From Paracoccaceae bacterium (lineage in GTDB: Bacteria > Pseudomonadota > Alphaproteobacteria > Rhodobacterales > Rhodobacteraceae): a DNA stretch of 64,000 bases. The notes beneath the pieces were generated by a model. The model did no database searches. It was given only the letters and a program-made list of their open reading frames with translations, and was not told the origin of the DNA. Made by a program: the position numbers and the translations under genes. Positions 29,394 to 37,669 of the stretch are shown one piece after another. Position 1 is the first letter of the stretch; each line of letters starts with the position of its first letter. The stretch covers positions 35,091-99,090 of the forward strand of contig JANSYP010000011.1 of assembly GCA_024742405.1 (NCBI GenBank). Reading direction: 5' to 3'.

Positions 29394-30924
29394 AACTAAA
29401 ATTTCCGGCGTCATTTCCCCCTAACGCGTTGAACGGGAATGCTATTTGCGGTGTTCGAGGCCCTGTTTTCCGGTGGTAGGGCCAGGGGGCGGTCAGGACC
29501 AGTTTGAGGATGGTTCTACGGACCTCAAACGCCCCTTTCTCCCAGATTTTCCAAGGGTTTGCCAAAAACGCCAAAGCGTGTTCGAGCGACTCCGCAAAGG
29601 GACGGCCCGGTTGGCCCGCGCAGTTCAGTTTTTCCTCGATCACGGCCTTTGAGAGTTCTAGCTCGTTGAACTTGGCTTCCAGCCGCGCGGCAAGTTGCGG
29701 TGTCTCAGACTCGATGATGCGGTCGAGCAGCTTCTGGGATTTTGCCTCCGCCGCTTTGAGTTGCTGTCTCAACGTTGCTTGGGTTTCCTGGACCCGGGAA
29801 AGACGGGCGTCCCAGAGATCGCGGAACATGGCCGTTGCCGCGCCGTAGAGTGCCTGGGACGGGGTGAGACCGCGCAGCATGTCCGCGAAATCGCCTTCGA
29901 CTCTGTCACGCGGGATCGATTTTCCGTAGCTCTCGCAGCCCTTGGTTTGACAGACATAGTAGGCGTACTTCTTACGTTTGCCCTGGGACCAGGCCGATTT
30001 GTACGGCACGGAGCAATCGGCACAGCAAACAGCGCCGCGGAGCACGAAGTCTTTGTGCAGATCGGCGCGGGTGGGAAGGCGCTTGGCCCCGGCCCGGCGG
30101 GCTTGGATCGCCTCAAAGGTCTTAGCGCTGATCAGCGGCTCGTGGTGGCCCTTGCGCAAGGAGATGCCCCAGGGCGCGTATTCGACGAACCCGGCATAGA
30201 TCGACCGGGTCAGCAGTTCAGTCACCCGCTGGGGATGGACGCCGCCATTCTGTTTTGAAAACTCAGGCTGGTCTTCGAGAAAACGCTGCACTTCGGCCTG
30301 GATCGCAAAGCGCCCGCAGGCGAAGCCTTCGAGGGCTTCTCGTAAGATCGAGGCAAGGGGCTCTCGGCGCACCAGCAATTTGCCGTGGGGCGGGACGGTC
30401 TCGTAGGTGTAGCCGACGGGTGCTTTGAACACCCAATAGCCGCGCTTGATGCGCTCGCGCATCTTCTGGCAGGTCTGGCGACGGTTCTGTTCGCGCTCGA
30501 GTTCGCCCTGGGCGGCGAAGATCGTTTCGGTGAACTTGCCCTCGGGCGTGTCCTCGAACTTGAAGTTCAGGCATTCGACGCGGGCGCCGCGGGACTGGAA
30601 GGCTCGGCGCAGCTGGATATGGAATTCGGTGTCCCGGGCGAAACGTTTGAGATCGTCGAAGATGACGGTGAAGGATTTTTGGGTCTGGGCGTCGATGTAG
30701 CTGAGAAGCGCCACCATGCCGGGGCGCTTCATGAAATCGCCACCGCCGGTGATGTCGTCGGGGAAGACAGCTTCGACATCATAGCCCTTGCGCTTTGCAT
30801 ATTCCCGGCAGCGGCTTTCTTGGCTTTCGAGCCCATGTCCCTGGATCTTTTGCTGAGGGCTGGACACCCGGCAGTAGATCACCGCCGGGATCGGATTGGA
30901 TGAGGGGTGTGGGTCTGGGCTCAT
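29356..30924 (-). CDS. Large serine recombinase (integrase)
   Basis: 522 residues; ATG 30924 is preceded by AAGGAG. The resolvase catalytic domain is at residues about 13-160, with the nucleophile in YCRVSS and the FDDLKRFARD block. It is followed by the recombinase domain, a zinc ribbon (CCADC ... YVCQTKGC) and a coiled-coil region (about 370-440). The last 11 residues (PPHGLEPRTY and neighbours) and the stop codon are encoded antisense within tRNA-Thr. Large serine recombinases integrate and excise elements. It overlaps the upstream small gene by four bases. Confidence 0.92.
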   Translation of the reverse strand: MSPDPHPSSNPIPAVIYCRVSSPQQKIQGHGLESQESRCREYAKRKGYDVEAVFPDDITGGGDFMKRPGMVALLSYIDAQTQKSFTVIFDDLKRFARDTEFHIQLRRAFQSRGARVECLNFKFEDTPEGKFTETIFAAQGELEREQNRRQTCQKMRERIKRGYWVFKAPVGYTYETVPPHGKLLVRREPLASILREALEGFACGRFAIQAEVQRFLEDQPEFSKQNGGVHPQRVTELLTRSIYAGFVEYAPWGISLRKGHHEPLISAKTFEAIQARRAGAKRLPTRADLHKDFVLRGAVCCADCSVPYKSAWSQGKRKKYAYYVCQTKGCESYGKSIPRDRVEGDFADMLRGLTPSQALYGAATAMFRDLWDARLSRVQETQATLRQQLKAAEAKSQKLLDRIIESETPQLAARLEAKFNELELSKAVIEEKLNCAGQPGRPFAESLEHALAFLANPWKIWEKGAFEVRRTILKLVLTAPWPYHRKTGPRTPQIAFPFNALGGNDAGNFSLVPPHGLEPRTY

Positions 30925-31232
30925 GTGGTCTCCTTGTTTTTGTTGGATTTTTTCGGAGCCACTGTTTCAGGCGCTGTCTCTTTGAGGTGCAGATATTGTA
31001 GCACATTGGTGATGCCATGGTCACATTTGGGGGTGAGGTTATCCCCAGCTTTGAGGCTGAAGCCGAGATCGACGAATGCGACCATGATCTGCCAGAGCGC
31101 GGTGAGGAATTCCTGTTTCTGCGCCTCGGTGAGCGCAGCTTCGTCGAGATGCGCTCCATAGCGCTCCAGGAGGGCCTCGGAACTGTGCGACAGCCCGGTC
31201 TCGGAAGCCTCAGGGTCTTCGTGATTGGTCAT
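30921..31232 (-). CDS. Hypothetical protein coupled to the serine recombinase
   Basis: 103 residues with no recognised domain. The N-terminus is acidic and polar; residues 40-75 are helical and moderately hydrophobic (FLTALWQIMVAFVDLGFSL); the C-terminus is basic and polar. The ATGA overlap with the recombinase start means the two are co-translated. It may be an accessory or excision factor, which is a guess from position. Confidence 0.65.
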   Translation of the reverse strand: MTNHEDPEASETGLSHSSEALLERYGAHLDEAALTEAQKQEFLTALWQIMVAFVDLGFSLKAGDNLTPKCDHGITNVLQYLHLKETAPETVAPKKSNKNKETT

Positions 31233-31327
31233 TTCTTGTCCTTTCTGTAGGCTCCTCTTCTTGCGTCCAGACAGGCCAAAGCGCGGGCGGGTCCCGATAG
31301 GCGGCCCACCCGCACTCTGCCTAGAGC

Positions 31328-31672
31328 TCAGCGCTCCATACCTGGCTGAGACCGTCCTTGAGACTGGCCCTGCGACCGCCCTTGAAACCGGCGCGGCCGG
31401 TTCTCCCGCACCGGCTGCTGCGCCTGCCTTTCGTGGGCCAGATCCCGGCGCACGCTGCGAATGACGCTATGGGCCTCTCGGGCGAGCTCGGCCACGCGCA
31501 AGAGCTCGCCGCCCGAGAAGGAGTGGCTGTCCTGCAGCTTGCCGTTGCGGTCTTCATAGGTCTTGGCGAGCGTGACGCTGTGATAGGTCTCGTTCTTTTC
31601 GTTGACGTTCTCCCAGATCGTGGCTTTGAGCCGGCCATCCCGGAGAGTGTCGAGGGGGATGTTTTGGTCCAT
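31328..31672 (-). CDS. Hypothetical island protein with C-terminal Arg/Gln-rich tail
   Basis: 114 residues from ATG 31672 (MDQNIPLDTLRDG), which has a good GGAGGT site; the upstream extension has none. The N-terminal 60 residues look like a small beta-rich domain of a type often found in conjugative elements (LKATIWENV, TYHSVTLAKTYED). The helix LLRVAELAREAHSVIRSVRRDLAHE follows, and the C-terminus is low complexity (GRSQGQSQGRSQ). Function unknown. Confidence 0.6.
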   Translation of the reverse strand: MDQNIPLDTLRDGRLKATIWENVNEKNETYHSVTLAKTYEDRNGKLQDSHSFSGGELLRVAELAREAHSVIRSVRRDLAHERQAQQPVRENRPRRFQGRSQGQSQGRSQPGMER

Positions 31673-31804
31673 GTTGGACCTCCTTTCGCTTGGGGTTGAG
31701 GGAAGGAAATTGCCCATCGCCGACCCCGTGCGGCGAATGAACAAAGAGTGAACATATCACAAGATAGGAATATATTCCAGTATTTATTGTTGTTTTACAT
31801 AAGC

Positions 31805-32305
31805 TTAGAGATCCCGCGCCTGCTTGAATGACCGTTGCAGCGCCTTGTCCTTTGCGGCGGCTTGATCCGTGCGTGTCGGCGCGGCAGCGGTTTTGGCTTG
31901 CGCCACCCGTTGGGTGACTTGGGCCCAAAGATCGGCTTCTCGCTCTTCGATCGCGGCCCGCAGTTTCTGGCCGGGCTGGGATCGCGCGAACTCGGCCTGG
32001 AGCCGGCTGACCTCATCCTCGAAAGATCTTGGCGGCTGCCCTTTGGAGATCTCGAGCTTTGGTTCGAGCTTCAGATTGGCATCGACATATCGGGTCTCGC
32101 GATAAGTGTAATGGGCGTGCGCAAGCTGGGTGTGTTCTTCAGCATAGGCGTAGCGCAGCTCGCAACTCCGCCGCGTCGCGGGATCCGCAATGGCGGATAT
32201 CTCGGTGCGCAGAGCTTCCCGTTCGGAAATTTGCGCTGCCTCCCCGAAGCTTGGTACACTAGTGCCATGTATTTTATCGATAAATTTATTGGAGAAAGAT
32301 GTCAT
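31805..32305 (-). CDS. Hypothetical helical protein of the transfer region
   Basis: 166 residues from ATG 32305 (MTSFSNKFIDK). It is charged and helical, with no membrane segment, and coiled-coil potential at residues 75-165. No family recognised. The start codon overlaps the start codon of the forward gene at 32304 on the opposite strand (shared CATG), and its ribosome site would lie inside that gene. A later start is possible but less well supported. Confidence 0.5.
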   Translation of the reverse strand: MTSFSNKFIDKIHGTSVPSFGEAAQISEREALRTEISAIADPATRRSCELRYAYAEEHTQLAHAHYTYRETRYVDANLKLEPKLEISKGQPPRSFEDEVSRLQAEFARSQPGQKLRAAIEEREADLWAQVTQRVAQAKTAAAPTRTDQAAAKDKALQRSFKQARDL

Positions 32306-32591
32306 GGATCCTGTTCCACATCCCAGTCTGGTTGAGGTCGAAGTGCTCGATGAGGTCCGGACGCTGACCGAGCGGGCGCAGGCTCGCGGTCTCGACACCC
32401 ACACGCTGGCCTACATCCTTCTGGAAACCAGCAAAGAGGTGGCGATGCAGGGCGACCCGGTCACGCTCTACGACCATATGCGCATCATGGAGACGCGGGG
32501 CCGAGAGCTCCGCCAAGAGTTCGAGCGCCGCTTCGGCGACAGCCTTGACCTCGAAGCCCTCGCGCGTGGCGAGATCAAGGCGATTGACTGA
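32304..32591 (+). CDS. Small hypothetical protein of the transfer region
   Basis: 95 residues from ATG 32304, preceded by TTGGAGAAAG, a good ribosome site. Acidic, helical, no recognised domain. The gene faces the coupling-protein operon: it ends 24 bases before the 3' end of the virD4-like gene. Its 5' end abuts a divergent gene so that the two start codons overlap. Confidence 0.6.
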   Translation: MDPVPHPSLVEVEVLDEVRTLTERAQARGLDTHTLAYILLETSKEVAMQGDPVTLYDHMRIMETRGRELRQEFERRFGDSLDLEALARGEIKAID

Positions 32592-32614
32592 GGCACGCTC
32601 TCTGCTCTGTGCGG

Positions 32615-34234
32615 TCATCTGGAAGGCTCTCCGATCGTCGTCCATATGCCGTCGGCATATTGCGGGTAATCGGCGTAGGCCTCGGGCACTTTGCGGGCAA
32701 AAACCCGGCGCCAACGCGGCCCCCACCGGGTCTGTACGGTCACTCCGTCGAGGGGCGGGTGGTACGGGTTGGGGTGGTACCGCCCCGCCATCCAGCGCTG
32801 CGTCCAGTAGGGCTCACGCTCGCCATAGACAGCGCCGGAGAGCCCATCGGCGAAGAGATACATATGGCCCGGTGCCATCCGCATGACTTCGTCGGCATTG
32901 CGGAGCATGCGGCGCTCCCTATTGGGGTGCGTTGACTCAAAGCGCTTCTGCCCGAGCTCGAACACAAGGTCGAAAAGCCCGCGGCCTTCGAAGACCGATT
33001 GCGCGAGCTTGCGCAGCTCAAGTCGCGCCCGGCCCTGAACCACCAGATCGTGGCGCCGCAGGGTCTCTACACCAAGCATCTCGGAGATATGCTTGCTGCT
33101 GGCGAGATCCCGTGCTCCAAAATAGATCTGCACTGCGGCAGACGACATGATCTTGCGCTGCGCATTGGGCGCCAGATCGTTCATCTGGGAGACGTCCTGG
33201 AAGACAGCGAAGGGCCTGATACCCAGGCCGGCGCCGACAGTGTAGAGATCTGCGATTTCGACGTAACCCTTGAACCGCGCGGCCTCGTCGATGATCCACG
33301 TCTGCCGTGGTGCGCTTGGCGCTCGCGCTTTCAGCGTGCGCGCCGTCGTCAGAAAGGTTTTGACGACCGGTGCCCATTGCTCCACGAGCAACTCCGGGCA
33401 CATCAGATACAACTGATAGAGCTGATCCGAGCGTGTCAGGTCTTCCATCTGGAAATCGAAGGGCGCAGATACCGAACGCCTGAGGTCCGGATCGGAGAGG
33501 CAGGCGAAGGCCTGCATCAGTTCGCCGACGATACCGCGCCAGCCGCCGCTCGAATCCGCTTGGGCCGTCTCGATCTCGGCGGCGAGCGCCCGTATGTCGC
33601 GCGCCGAGGAAGCCTTCATGTCCTCGGCATAGGTCGACCACAGCGCACCACCGGCTTGGAGCGCAAGGATGGCATCATAGAGCGCGGGAAGAGTGACTAC
33701 ACCGTCGGTTTCCGCGCAGCTGCGCGCCAGGCCTTCGCCGACACGGCGAGCATTGAGTTCGAAGTAGCGCGCCGATCCGGCGCCCGTCTCGGGAAGTTGG
33801 CCTGCGATGTAAAGCTTGATGTCGGACACAAGGGTCGGGCTTGACCAGCGCAGATGTCCGACGGGGTTGATGCGATGATCCGGGAGGTCGAAGAGCGCTT
33901 GCGGATTCCAGTAGATGCAATACTTGCGATCCGGGGTCTGGTCACGGCTGATAGCGGCCAGCTCGCATTTGATATCGCAGATGATCAACGTCTCTGCGCT
34001 CAGCACCGAGTGGCAGATATTCTGGGCGAGAATGTCAGTGAGCTTGCCCATACGGGCGCCGGCCACGAGCAGGATTCCACCAGGGGTTTTGAACCAGAGT
34101 CGGCGCCCGTACGCTTTGCCGCAATAGACGGCGTCCTCCGCAAAATCGAACACGCCCGCCGCCTCGAGTTCCACTTCGGTTGCGATGCCCGCGGAACCGT
34201 GTTCGTTGTCATCATTGCCGAAAGTATGGGCCAT
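32615..34234 (-). CDS. VirD4/TraG-like type IV coupling protein
   Basis: 539 residues from ATG 34234, which overlaps the previous gene's stop. It contains a P-loop-like segment at residues 58-66 (AGARMGKLT), which departs from the canonical GxxxxGK(S/T). A Walker B-like WIIDEAARF lies in the middle, followed by IRPFAVFQDVSQM, as in TraG/VirD4 ATPases. Coupling proteins bring the relaxase-DNA complex to the transfer channel. No membrane helices lie in this chain; the small membrane protein encoded just upstream may provide the anchor. The altered P-loop needs attention. Confidence 0.75.
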   Translation of the reverse strand: MAHTFGNDDNEHGSAGIATEVELEAAGVFDFAEDAVYCGKAYGRRLWFKTPGGILLVAGARMGKLTDILAQNICHSVLSAETLIICDIKCELAAISRDQTPDRKYCIYWNPQALFDLPDHRINPVGHLRWSSPTLVSDIKLYIAGQLPETGAGSARYFELNARRVGEGLARSCAETDGVVTLPALYDAILALQAGGALWSTYAEDMKASSARDIRALAAEIETAQADSSGGWRGIVGELMQAFACLSDPDLRRSVSAPFDFQMEDLTRSDQLYQLYLMCPELLVEQWAPVVKTFLTTARTLKARAPSAPRQTWIIDEAARFKGYVEIADLYTVGAGLGIRPFAVFQDVSQMNDLAPNAQRKIMSSAAVQIYFGARDLASSKHISEMLGVETLRRHDLVVQGRARLELRKLAQSVFEGRGLFDLVFELGQKRFESTHPNRERRMLRNADEVMRMAPGHMYLFADGLSGAVYGEREPYWTQRWMAGRYHPNPYHPPLDGVTVQTRWGPRWRRVFARKVPEAYADYPQYADGIWTTIGEPSR

Positions 34235-34521
34235 CAGTCCCGCCCGCGCCGAAAGAGCAGTCTCAGCGCTACCGCGAGCCCGCTGGCGGATATCACCAGA
34301 AGGAGCCCGGCGCGGACGGCGGCGAAGAGCCCGAAGCCGAGAAGAAAGCTCCAGAGCCACGGCGCCGCGGCCTGGATATCCGGCCCGTAGCCTTTGACCA
34401 CATGAGCGGAGAGCCATGGCCAGGTCGCGGCATAAGCCCAAGGGAAAGTGACGAAGGCCACGATGGCGCCGGCCATGTTGGCCAGGAACCCGAGCGCTCC
34501 AATGAAACCGCTCGGGGTCAT
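34234..34521 (-). CDS. Small membrane protein of the transfer operon
   Basis: 95 residues from ATG 34521 with two or three hydrophobic helices (GALGFLANMAGAIVAFVTFPW; WLWSFLLGFGLFAAVRAGLLLVI) and a basic end (LLFRRGRD). Overlaps of four bases on both sides place it between the membrane protein gene upstream and the virD4-like gene. It may be the detached membrane anchor of the coupling protein; this is an inference from order and topology. Confidence 0.6.
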   Translation of the reverse strand: MTPSGFIGALGFLANMAGAIVAFVTFPWAYAATWPWLSAHVVKGYGPDIQAAAPWLWSFLLGFGLFAAVRAGLLLVISASGLAVALRLLFRRGRD

Positions 34522-34892
34522 GCCCGGTTCTCCTCGCGTTGCGTGGTGATGGCGGCTGCGATCTCGCGGCGAACACGGTTGAGATGTCCATAGGTGCCGT
34601 ACACGGCTGTCCTCAGCTCGGTGCCACGCAGGTCGCGGCTGAGAAGCTGCAGTTGGCCGATGCAGCGCCCGAAGATGAGACAGGCAGCGACGGCACAGGC
34701 CAGAAGGATCATTTCGTGAAGGTAGAGGAGATCGGCGAACGAGACGGCAAAGCCGCTGAAGCCTGCCGCGAAGAGCAGCCCCGGCGCCTGGAACGGCCGC
34801 CTTGCGGAGGCGACCGTGAGATGAGCCAGGAGATAACTGTCGCGGTGGGTTTCGACCGCGCTGTCCGAAACCTCGATCCAGCCAGCGATCAT
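34518..34892 (-). CDS. Hypothetical membrane protein (DUF6232-like layout)
   Basis: 124 residues from ATG 34892 with a GGAGGTG ribosome site. A beta-rich N-terminus (residues 1-35) is followed by a hydrophobic hairpin (LLFAAGFSGFAVSFADLLY; ILLACAVAACLIFG) and a cytosolic helical tail with LRTAVYGTYGHLNRVRREI. The layout recalls DUF6232 proteins, but I am not sure. It is coupled by ATGA overlaps to its neighbours. Confidence 0.55.
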   Translation of the reverse strand: MIAGWIEVSDSAVETHRDSYLLAHLTVASARRPFQAPGLLFAAGFSGFAVSFADLLYLHEMILLACAVAACLIFGRCIGQLQLLSRDLRGTELRTAVYGTYGHLNRVRREIAAAITTQREENRA

Positions 34893-35428
34893 GACCCACC
34901 TCCCAACGCTTGGCATTGCTGCGTAGCGAGGCCCTGTTTCAGGCCCAGTTGCATGTCGTCGACCGCGGGCAGCGAGATCTGACGGAAGCTCCCGGCATAA
35001 ATCGCCAGCGCGATGATCTCGTCGCTCTTGTAGACATTGGCTGCACAACTGCACTTCGAGCCAGCGGAAGCGGCGGAACGATCCAGACGCCGCTTTTCGA
35101 CCGCGCGGCGCTGTGCCTCCAGTTCCCGCTCGGCCCTACGGGCCTGCGCGTTGAGATCGGGATTGCCAAAGACGCCGCAGAGTTCTTGGATCTCGCGTGG
35201 CAACCAAATCGTTACGTCACTACAGCGCTTTTCGGGGATCCGTGTGCGCGAGCGCGGCTCTGAGCGCACCGCTGCCTTCAGGCCTTCCGGGCACTCCAAA
35301 TGCCAGCCCGACTTGTCAATCATCCGGGTCGCCATCGCCTGACCGGCGATGGTCGAGGCGCCCGCGTAGAGCAGACAGGCCACGATCAGCCCGCCGCCGA
35401 TGCCGCTGTGGGAAATGTCGATGGACAT
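34889..35428 (-). CDS. Hypothetical membrane-anchored or secreted protein of the transfer operon
   Basis: 179 residues; ATG 35428 is preceded by AAAGGAGTG. There is an N-terminal hydrophobic segment (GIGGGLIVACLLYAGASTIAG), then a polar domain with several cysteines (LECPEG, KRCSD, LCGVFG, SKCSCAANVY, QQCQALG). It probably lies outside the cytoplasm with disulfides. The central stretch 95-115 is charged and coiled-coil-like. No family recognised. Confidence 0.55.
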   Translation of the reverse strand: MSIDISHSGIGGGLIVACLLYAGASTIAGQAMATRMIDKSGWHLECPEGLKAAVRSEPRSRTRIPEKRCSDVTIWLPREIQELCGVFGNPDLNAQARRAERELEAQRRAVEKRRLDRSAASAGSKCSCAANVYKSDEIIALAIYAGSFRQISLPAVDDMQLGLKQGLATQQCQALGGGS

Positions 35429-35432
35429 GGGG

Positions 35433-36605
35433 TCACTCCTTTCTCTGCTTGGGTTTCCGGGACGTTTTCGAGGACCGTGCAGCGGATGGGCTAGGCGCAG
35501 TGGGCGGTGTCGTGCCGTTCCTCAAGACCTCGGCGCGCAGCGCGAAGGTCGTGTAGAGCCAGAGGGAGATCGGGAACGCCAGTTCCACCGCCCCGATCAT
35601 GAGTGCGACCGGGAGAAACACCGCGATCTCGCGAAGCGTATCGGACACACCCGCTGGCGCCGGAAACTGCGGCCGTACAGACCCATTGGGCTCGTGGTCG
35701 CCCGCGGATGCGCCCAGACTGTCGGCATAGCCCGCGAAGATCCGGGCGGCGTCGGGATTGGACACCTGCGCCGCCGTCTGCGCCAGCGCTGCCCCATAGC
35801 TATCGATCAGGGCATCAGCCGAACGGTCGTCCAGACCGGCCAGCGTCTGGTCGATGCGCGTAGTGATCTCCTGCAGGGCGCGCCGTCGCTCTGCCCGACC
35901 AAGATCGTCATCAGTGGCAAGCCGTTGTGCCTCGGCCTGCAGGCCGGTCATCTCGTTCAGCGCCGTGGCGCGCTGCGCTTTGTTGGCCTCGATCTGGCGC
36001 AGCACGGACTGGGCACGCCCGGCTTCCGTCTCAAAGAGGCGCGAAACTGTGCCTGGGATCGCGCGCCCGCCCGTCACGCAGGCCGCATTGGCCTCACACT
36101 CCGCCTTCTGCGCCATATCCTCCGCGACGGCTCGCAGTATGGGCGCGCGATCGCTTTGCGCGGCCTGCCTTCTCTGCCGGTCGGACTCGTAGGCAGCCCG
36201 GTCGGTGGCAAAAGCTTCCAGCCGGTGCTGCTCCGTTCGATCGATCACGAACCCGGCGAAAGTTGCGGTGAAGAACGCAAACCCGACGAACAGGATCATG
36301 CCGATGCTCAGCGCGGCTGCGCCACTGGCGCCAATGGCCGCCTGACGCGCACCATAGTCGAGTGCGAGGCGATTGACGCCAAAGGCGACGGCGGTCGCTG
36401 CCAAGGCAAGGACCGCGCATTTGAGCCAGTCGAAGACCGTCTCGGCGCCGATCAGGGCGGGCAAGGCGAGGAAGGCGAGAATGCCGGAACTCGCAGCCAA
36501 GAGCGGCACGAGCACCTCTGGATAGGGCCGCGCCTTCTTGCGGGGAAGTCTGGTCAAGGGGTGGCCGTCACCGGAAGCACCGGGCGGCAAGATCTGTTCG
36601 GTCAT
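35433..36605 (-). CDS. Large membrane protein of the transfer operon, unknown function
   Basis: 390 residues; ATG 36605 is preceded by AGGAGACGG. Three hydrophobic segments lie in the N-terminal third (LVPLLAASSGILAFLALPAL; VLALAATAVAFG; LSIGMILFVGFAFFTATFAGFVI). A long charged helical region (about 120-290) with CEANAAC follows, then a final membrane segment near 330-355. The layout suggests a membrane protein with a large periplasmic coiled-coil domain. It is 4 bases upstream of the next gene, hence the same operon. Confidence 0.6.
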   Translation of the reverse strand: MTEQILPPGASGDGHPLTRLPRKKARPYPEVLVPLLAASSGILAFLALPALIGAETVFDWLKCAVLALAATAVAFGVNRLALDYGARQAAIGASGAAALSIGMILFVGFAFFTATFAGFVIDRTEQHRLEAFATDRAAYESDRQRRQAAQSDRAPILRAVAEDMAQKAECEANAACVTGGRAIPGTVSRLFETEAGRAQSVLRQIEANKAQRATALNEMTGLQAEAQRLATDDDLGRAERRRALQEITTRIDQTLAGLDDRSADALIDSYGAALAQTAAQVSNPDAARIFAGYADSLGASAGDHEPNGSVRPQFPAPAGVSDTLREIAVFLPVALMIGAVELAFPISLWLYTTFALRAEVLRNGTTPPTAPSPSAARSSKTSRKPKQRKE

Positions 36606-36677
36606 CAGCCGTCTCCTGAGTTTGGTGAAAAATCCATGCGCCCCCGATCCGTCGGGCGGGGGCGCAGAGTGGGCGGA

Positions 36678-37346
36678 TTAACCGCGCCAGCGCGTGAGGA
36701 ACGTCAGCGCCTTGCCGAACGAAGCCGCGGTGAGGTGGATCGGCCGGTTTCGGATCACCGGTTTGTCCGCCACGATCTCTGCGTAGGCCAGCAGATGCTG
36801 GTCCTCTTCCGTGCCGCGGAGCTCGATTAACTCGTCACCGCCAGCCAGACTGAAGCCGACCTTTCCAAGCGCCGCGACGTTGGCAGCGTTCGGTACGCCG
36901 TCCTCGACGATCACCTTGCCATTGAGCTTCGTCACGACTTCTTTGCGCGCGATCGCATCATAGAGCCCGATGGCGGCCACAACCGCGGAGAGGCTGCGCC
37001 CCCGCATTTCTTTGAGGACAAACGCGCCGCCGAGGTAGTGCCCGTCACTGCTAGGGACGATGTAGCGTGCAGCGACCATCTTCTTCGGCTGAATATCTTC
37101 GCGATAAACGGCTGCTATTCGGGCTTGTCGTGCAACCAACTCAGCAGGATTTGGGCGCATCAGAAAGCGTCCCTCAGACGTCTCTAGTGCAGCATCGATG
37201 AACGCCAAGTAGGCTTTGGTTTCCACGGCCTCGGGCATTGCCGACGACACCGAGATAAGCAATCGGTCCGAGGCACCCCTCCGCGACCAAGTGGGCAGAG
37301 CCGCGTAAAGCGCGGTTCCGTTTTGGAAACTTGCGGACGCGATCAT
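36678..37346 (-). CDS. Hypothetical protein of the island
   Basis: 222 residues, mixed alpha/beta, no signal peptide, no recognised motif. It starts inside the stop of the upstream gene (ATGA overlap). Phrases such as RLLISVSSAMPEAV and GHYLGGAFVLKEMRGRSLSAVVAAIGLYDAI suggest a soluble enzyme-like or structural fold, but I cannot name it. Confidence 0.55.
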   Translation of the reverse strand: MIASASFQNGTALYAALPTWSRRGASDRLLISVSSAMPEAVETKAYLAFIDAALETSEGRFLMRPNPAELVARQARIAAVYREDIQPKKMVAARYIVPSSDGHYLGGAFVLKEMRGRSLSAVVAAIGLYDAIARKEVVTKLNGKVIVEDGVPNAANVAALGKVGFSLAGGDELIELRGTEEDQHLLAYAEIVADKPVIRNRPIHLTAASFGKALTFLTRWRG

Positions 37347-37528
37347 TTCTGCGCCGCCTCAGCACGCTCAGCGATCTCTTGGAATTGGCGCTGATGCTTG
37401 AGCGTCTCTTGGACAAGTTCCACGCTGTCGTCGTCGCCAAGGACTTGAGCGATGCGACCGAGGTTCCGCAGGAAGGTCAGGATCGCGGTGGCGCGCGCCC
37501 GTACCAAGTCTTTGAAGTTCTGAGCCAT
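37343..37528 (-). CDS. Small helical protein
   Basis: 61 residues, basic at the start and helical throughout (MAQNFKDLVRARATAIL...). GGGAG lies about ten bases upstream of ATG 37528. It overlaps the next gene by four bases. Unknown function. Confidence 0.5.
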   Translation of the reverse strand: MAQNFKDLVRARATAILTFLRNLGRIAQVLGDDDSVELVQETLKHQRQFQEIAERAEAAQK

Positions 37529-37669
37529 ATCGGGTCTCCCGTTTCTGGCCGCAAATGCGGCATGAAACGGGGTTACCCAGGCGCCAGACCTAAGGCGGGC
37601 AGAGAGCGGGCGGATTAAGGGCGGACTAGGCTGGCCGAGCTCGGGCGCGATCGCCTCGCGCGCGCGGCG

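Noticed and set aside
31805..32404. Longer form of the 31805-32305 gene starting at 32404
   Set aside because: The extra N-terminus is antisense to the forward gene and rich in Ser/Thr/Arg; ATG 32305 is more plausible.
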